Below the pieces are notes generated by a model. The model was not told where the DNA came from, ran no database searches, and saw only the letters and a list, made by a program, of their open reading frames with translations. Position numbers and translations under genes: made by a program. A DNA stretch of 23,393 nt. Source: an uncultured Lachnospiraceae bacterium. GTDB taxonomy: Bacteria > Bacillota > Clostridia > Lachnospirales > Lachnospiraceae. Location: the NCBI GenBank assembly GCA_910588405.1, contig CAJUPT010000001.1, positions 146,643 to 170,035 on the forward strand, given 5' to 3'. Position 1 is the stretch's first letter; each line of letters starts with the position of its first letter. Below are positions 23,285-23,393 of the stretch, in pieces.

Positions 23285-23305
23285 AATAAAAAAGGCAGCA
23301 TTGCC
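23285..23305 (-). terminator. Weak minus-strand terminator-like hairpin
   Basis: On the minus strand GGCA-ATGC-TGCC (23305-23294) is followed by TTTTTTATT (23293-23285). The stem is only four G/C-rich pairs, so this is a poor terminator. It would fit the end of a convergent gene entering from the right edge. No clear plus-strand terminator is seen after the flavoprotein gene. Confidence 0.3.
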
Positions 23306-23352
23306 AGACATACGGAAAAAATAATAAAGAATCAGCCTATTTGCGGCAGCCG

Positions 23353-23393
23353 TCAGATATCTGTTACAAGTTCATCCGCCCGGCCTGCCGCAC
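23353..23393 (-). CDS. Possible 3' end of a convergent minus-strand gene (partial)
   Basis: From the right edge a minus-strand frame reads AAGRADELVTDI and stops with TGA at 23355-23353, about 48 bp before the hairpin above. Another frame reads a short RQAGRMNL and stop. Thirteen codons are not enough to identify a product; the call rests on the following hairpin and may be wrong. Confidence 0.2.
   Translation of the reverse strand, partial: AAGRADELVTDI

Overview
The window looks like chromosomal DNA of an anaerobic, probably spore-forming Firmicute of class Clostridia, most likely Lachnospiraceae. The grounds are a CobA-HemD fusion, a Gram-positive dcw cell-wall/division cluster that includes a PASTA-type SpoVD-like transpeptidase, strong GGAGG ribosome binding sites, and a gut-type Old Yellow Enzyme/Fe-S flavoprotein. 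No database was searched, so the family-level placement is an inference.

Layout. (1) 1-570: a small HPr-like protein that lacks the phosphorylatable histidine, on the minus strand, behind a near-consensus sigma-A promoter and a leader of about 215 nt. (2) 676-4474: a minus-strand tetrapyrrole operon, hemC -> cobA/hemD -> hemB, covering porphobilinogen synthesis, hydroxymethylbilane, uroporphyrinogen III and precorrin-2. It is the core of corrinoid/siroheme supply, without hemA or hemL. (3) 4531-5270: a plus-strand gene for a heptad-repeat coiled-coil protein built on an exact 42-bp tandem repeat, followed by an AT-rich block of about five degenerate 18-20 bp repeats. (4) 5367-9024: two minus-strand half-transporters that together look like a heterodimeric ABC exporter with one degenerate ATPase site. 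(5) 9069-20059: a compact dcw cluster read on the minus strand as mraZ-rsmH-ftsL-ftsI-spoVD-mraY-ftsW-murA-divIB. It has a promoter and MraZ-type operator boxes upstream of mraZ and a candidate sporulation sigma-E promoter in front of spoVD. murC, murD, murE, murF, murG, ftsA and ftsZ are absent, and the ABC pair follows divIB after only 44 nt. (6) 20244-23240: a plus-strand two-gene unit, a xylose-isomerase-like TIM-barrel protein and a BaiCD/2,4-dienoyl-CoA-reductase-like oxidoreductase, separated by a long nested palindrome. (7) The last 150 bp hold a weak minus-strand hairpin and possibly the 3' end of a convergent gene.

How the parts work together. The dcw genes make and polymerise lipid II at the septum: MraY makes lipid I, MurA makes the first committed precursor, FtsW polymerises, and FtsI and SpoVD cross-link, with FtsL and DivIB as the divisome scaffold. 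MraZ probably autoregulates the cluster. The hem genes supply the modified-tetrapyrrole branch. The isomerase/flavoprotein pair is the part whose function is least defined and is the best candidate for an undescribed catabolic or biotransformation step. A further layer is a small family of related non-coding repeats in three separate intergenic gaps (near 1.7, 7.2 and 12.45 kb), each just upstream of a minus-strand gene.
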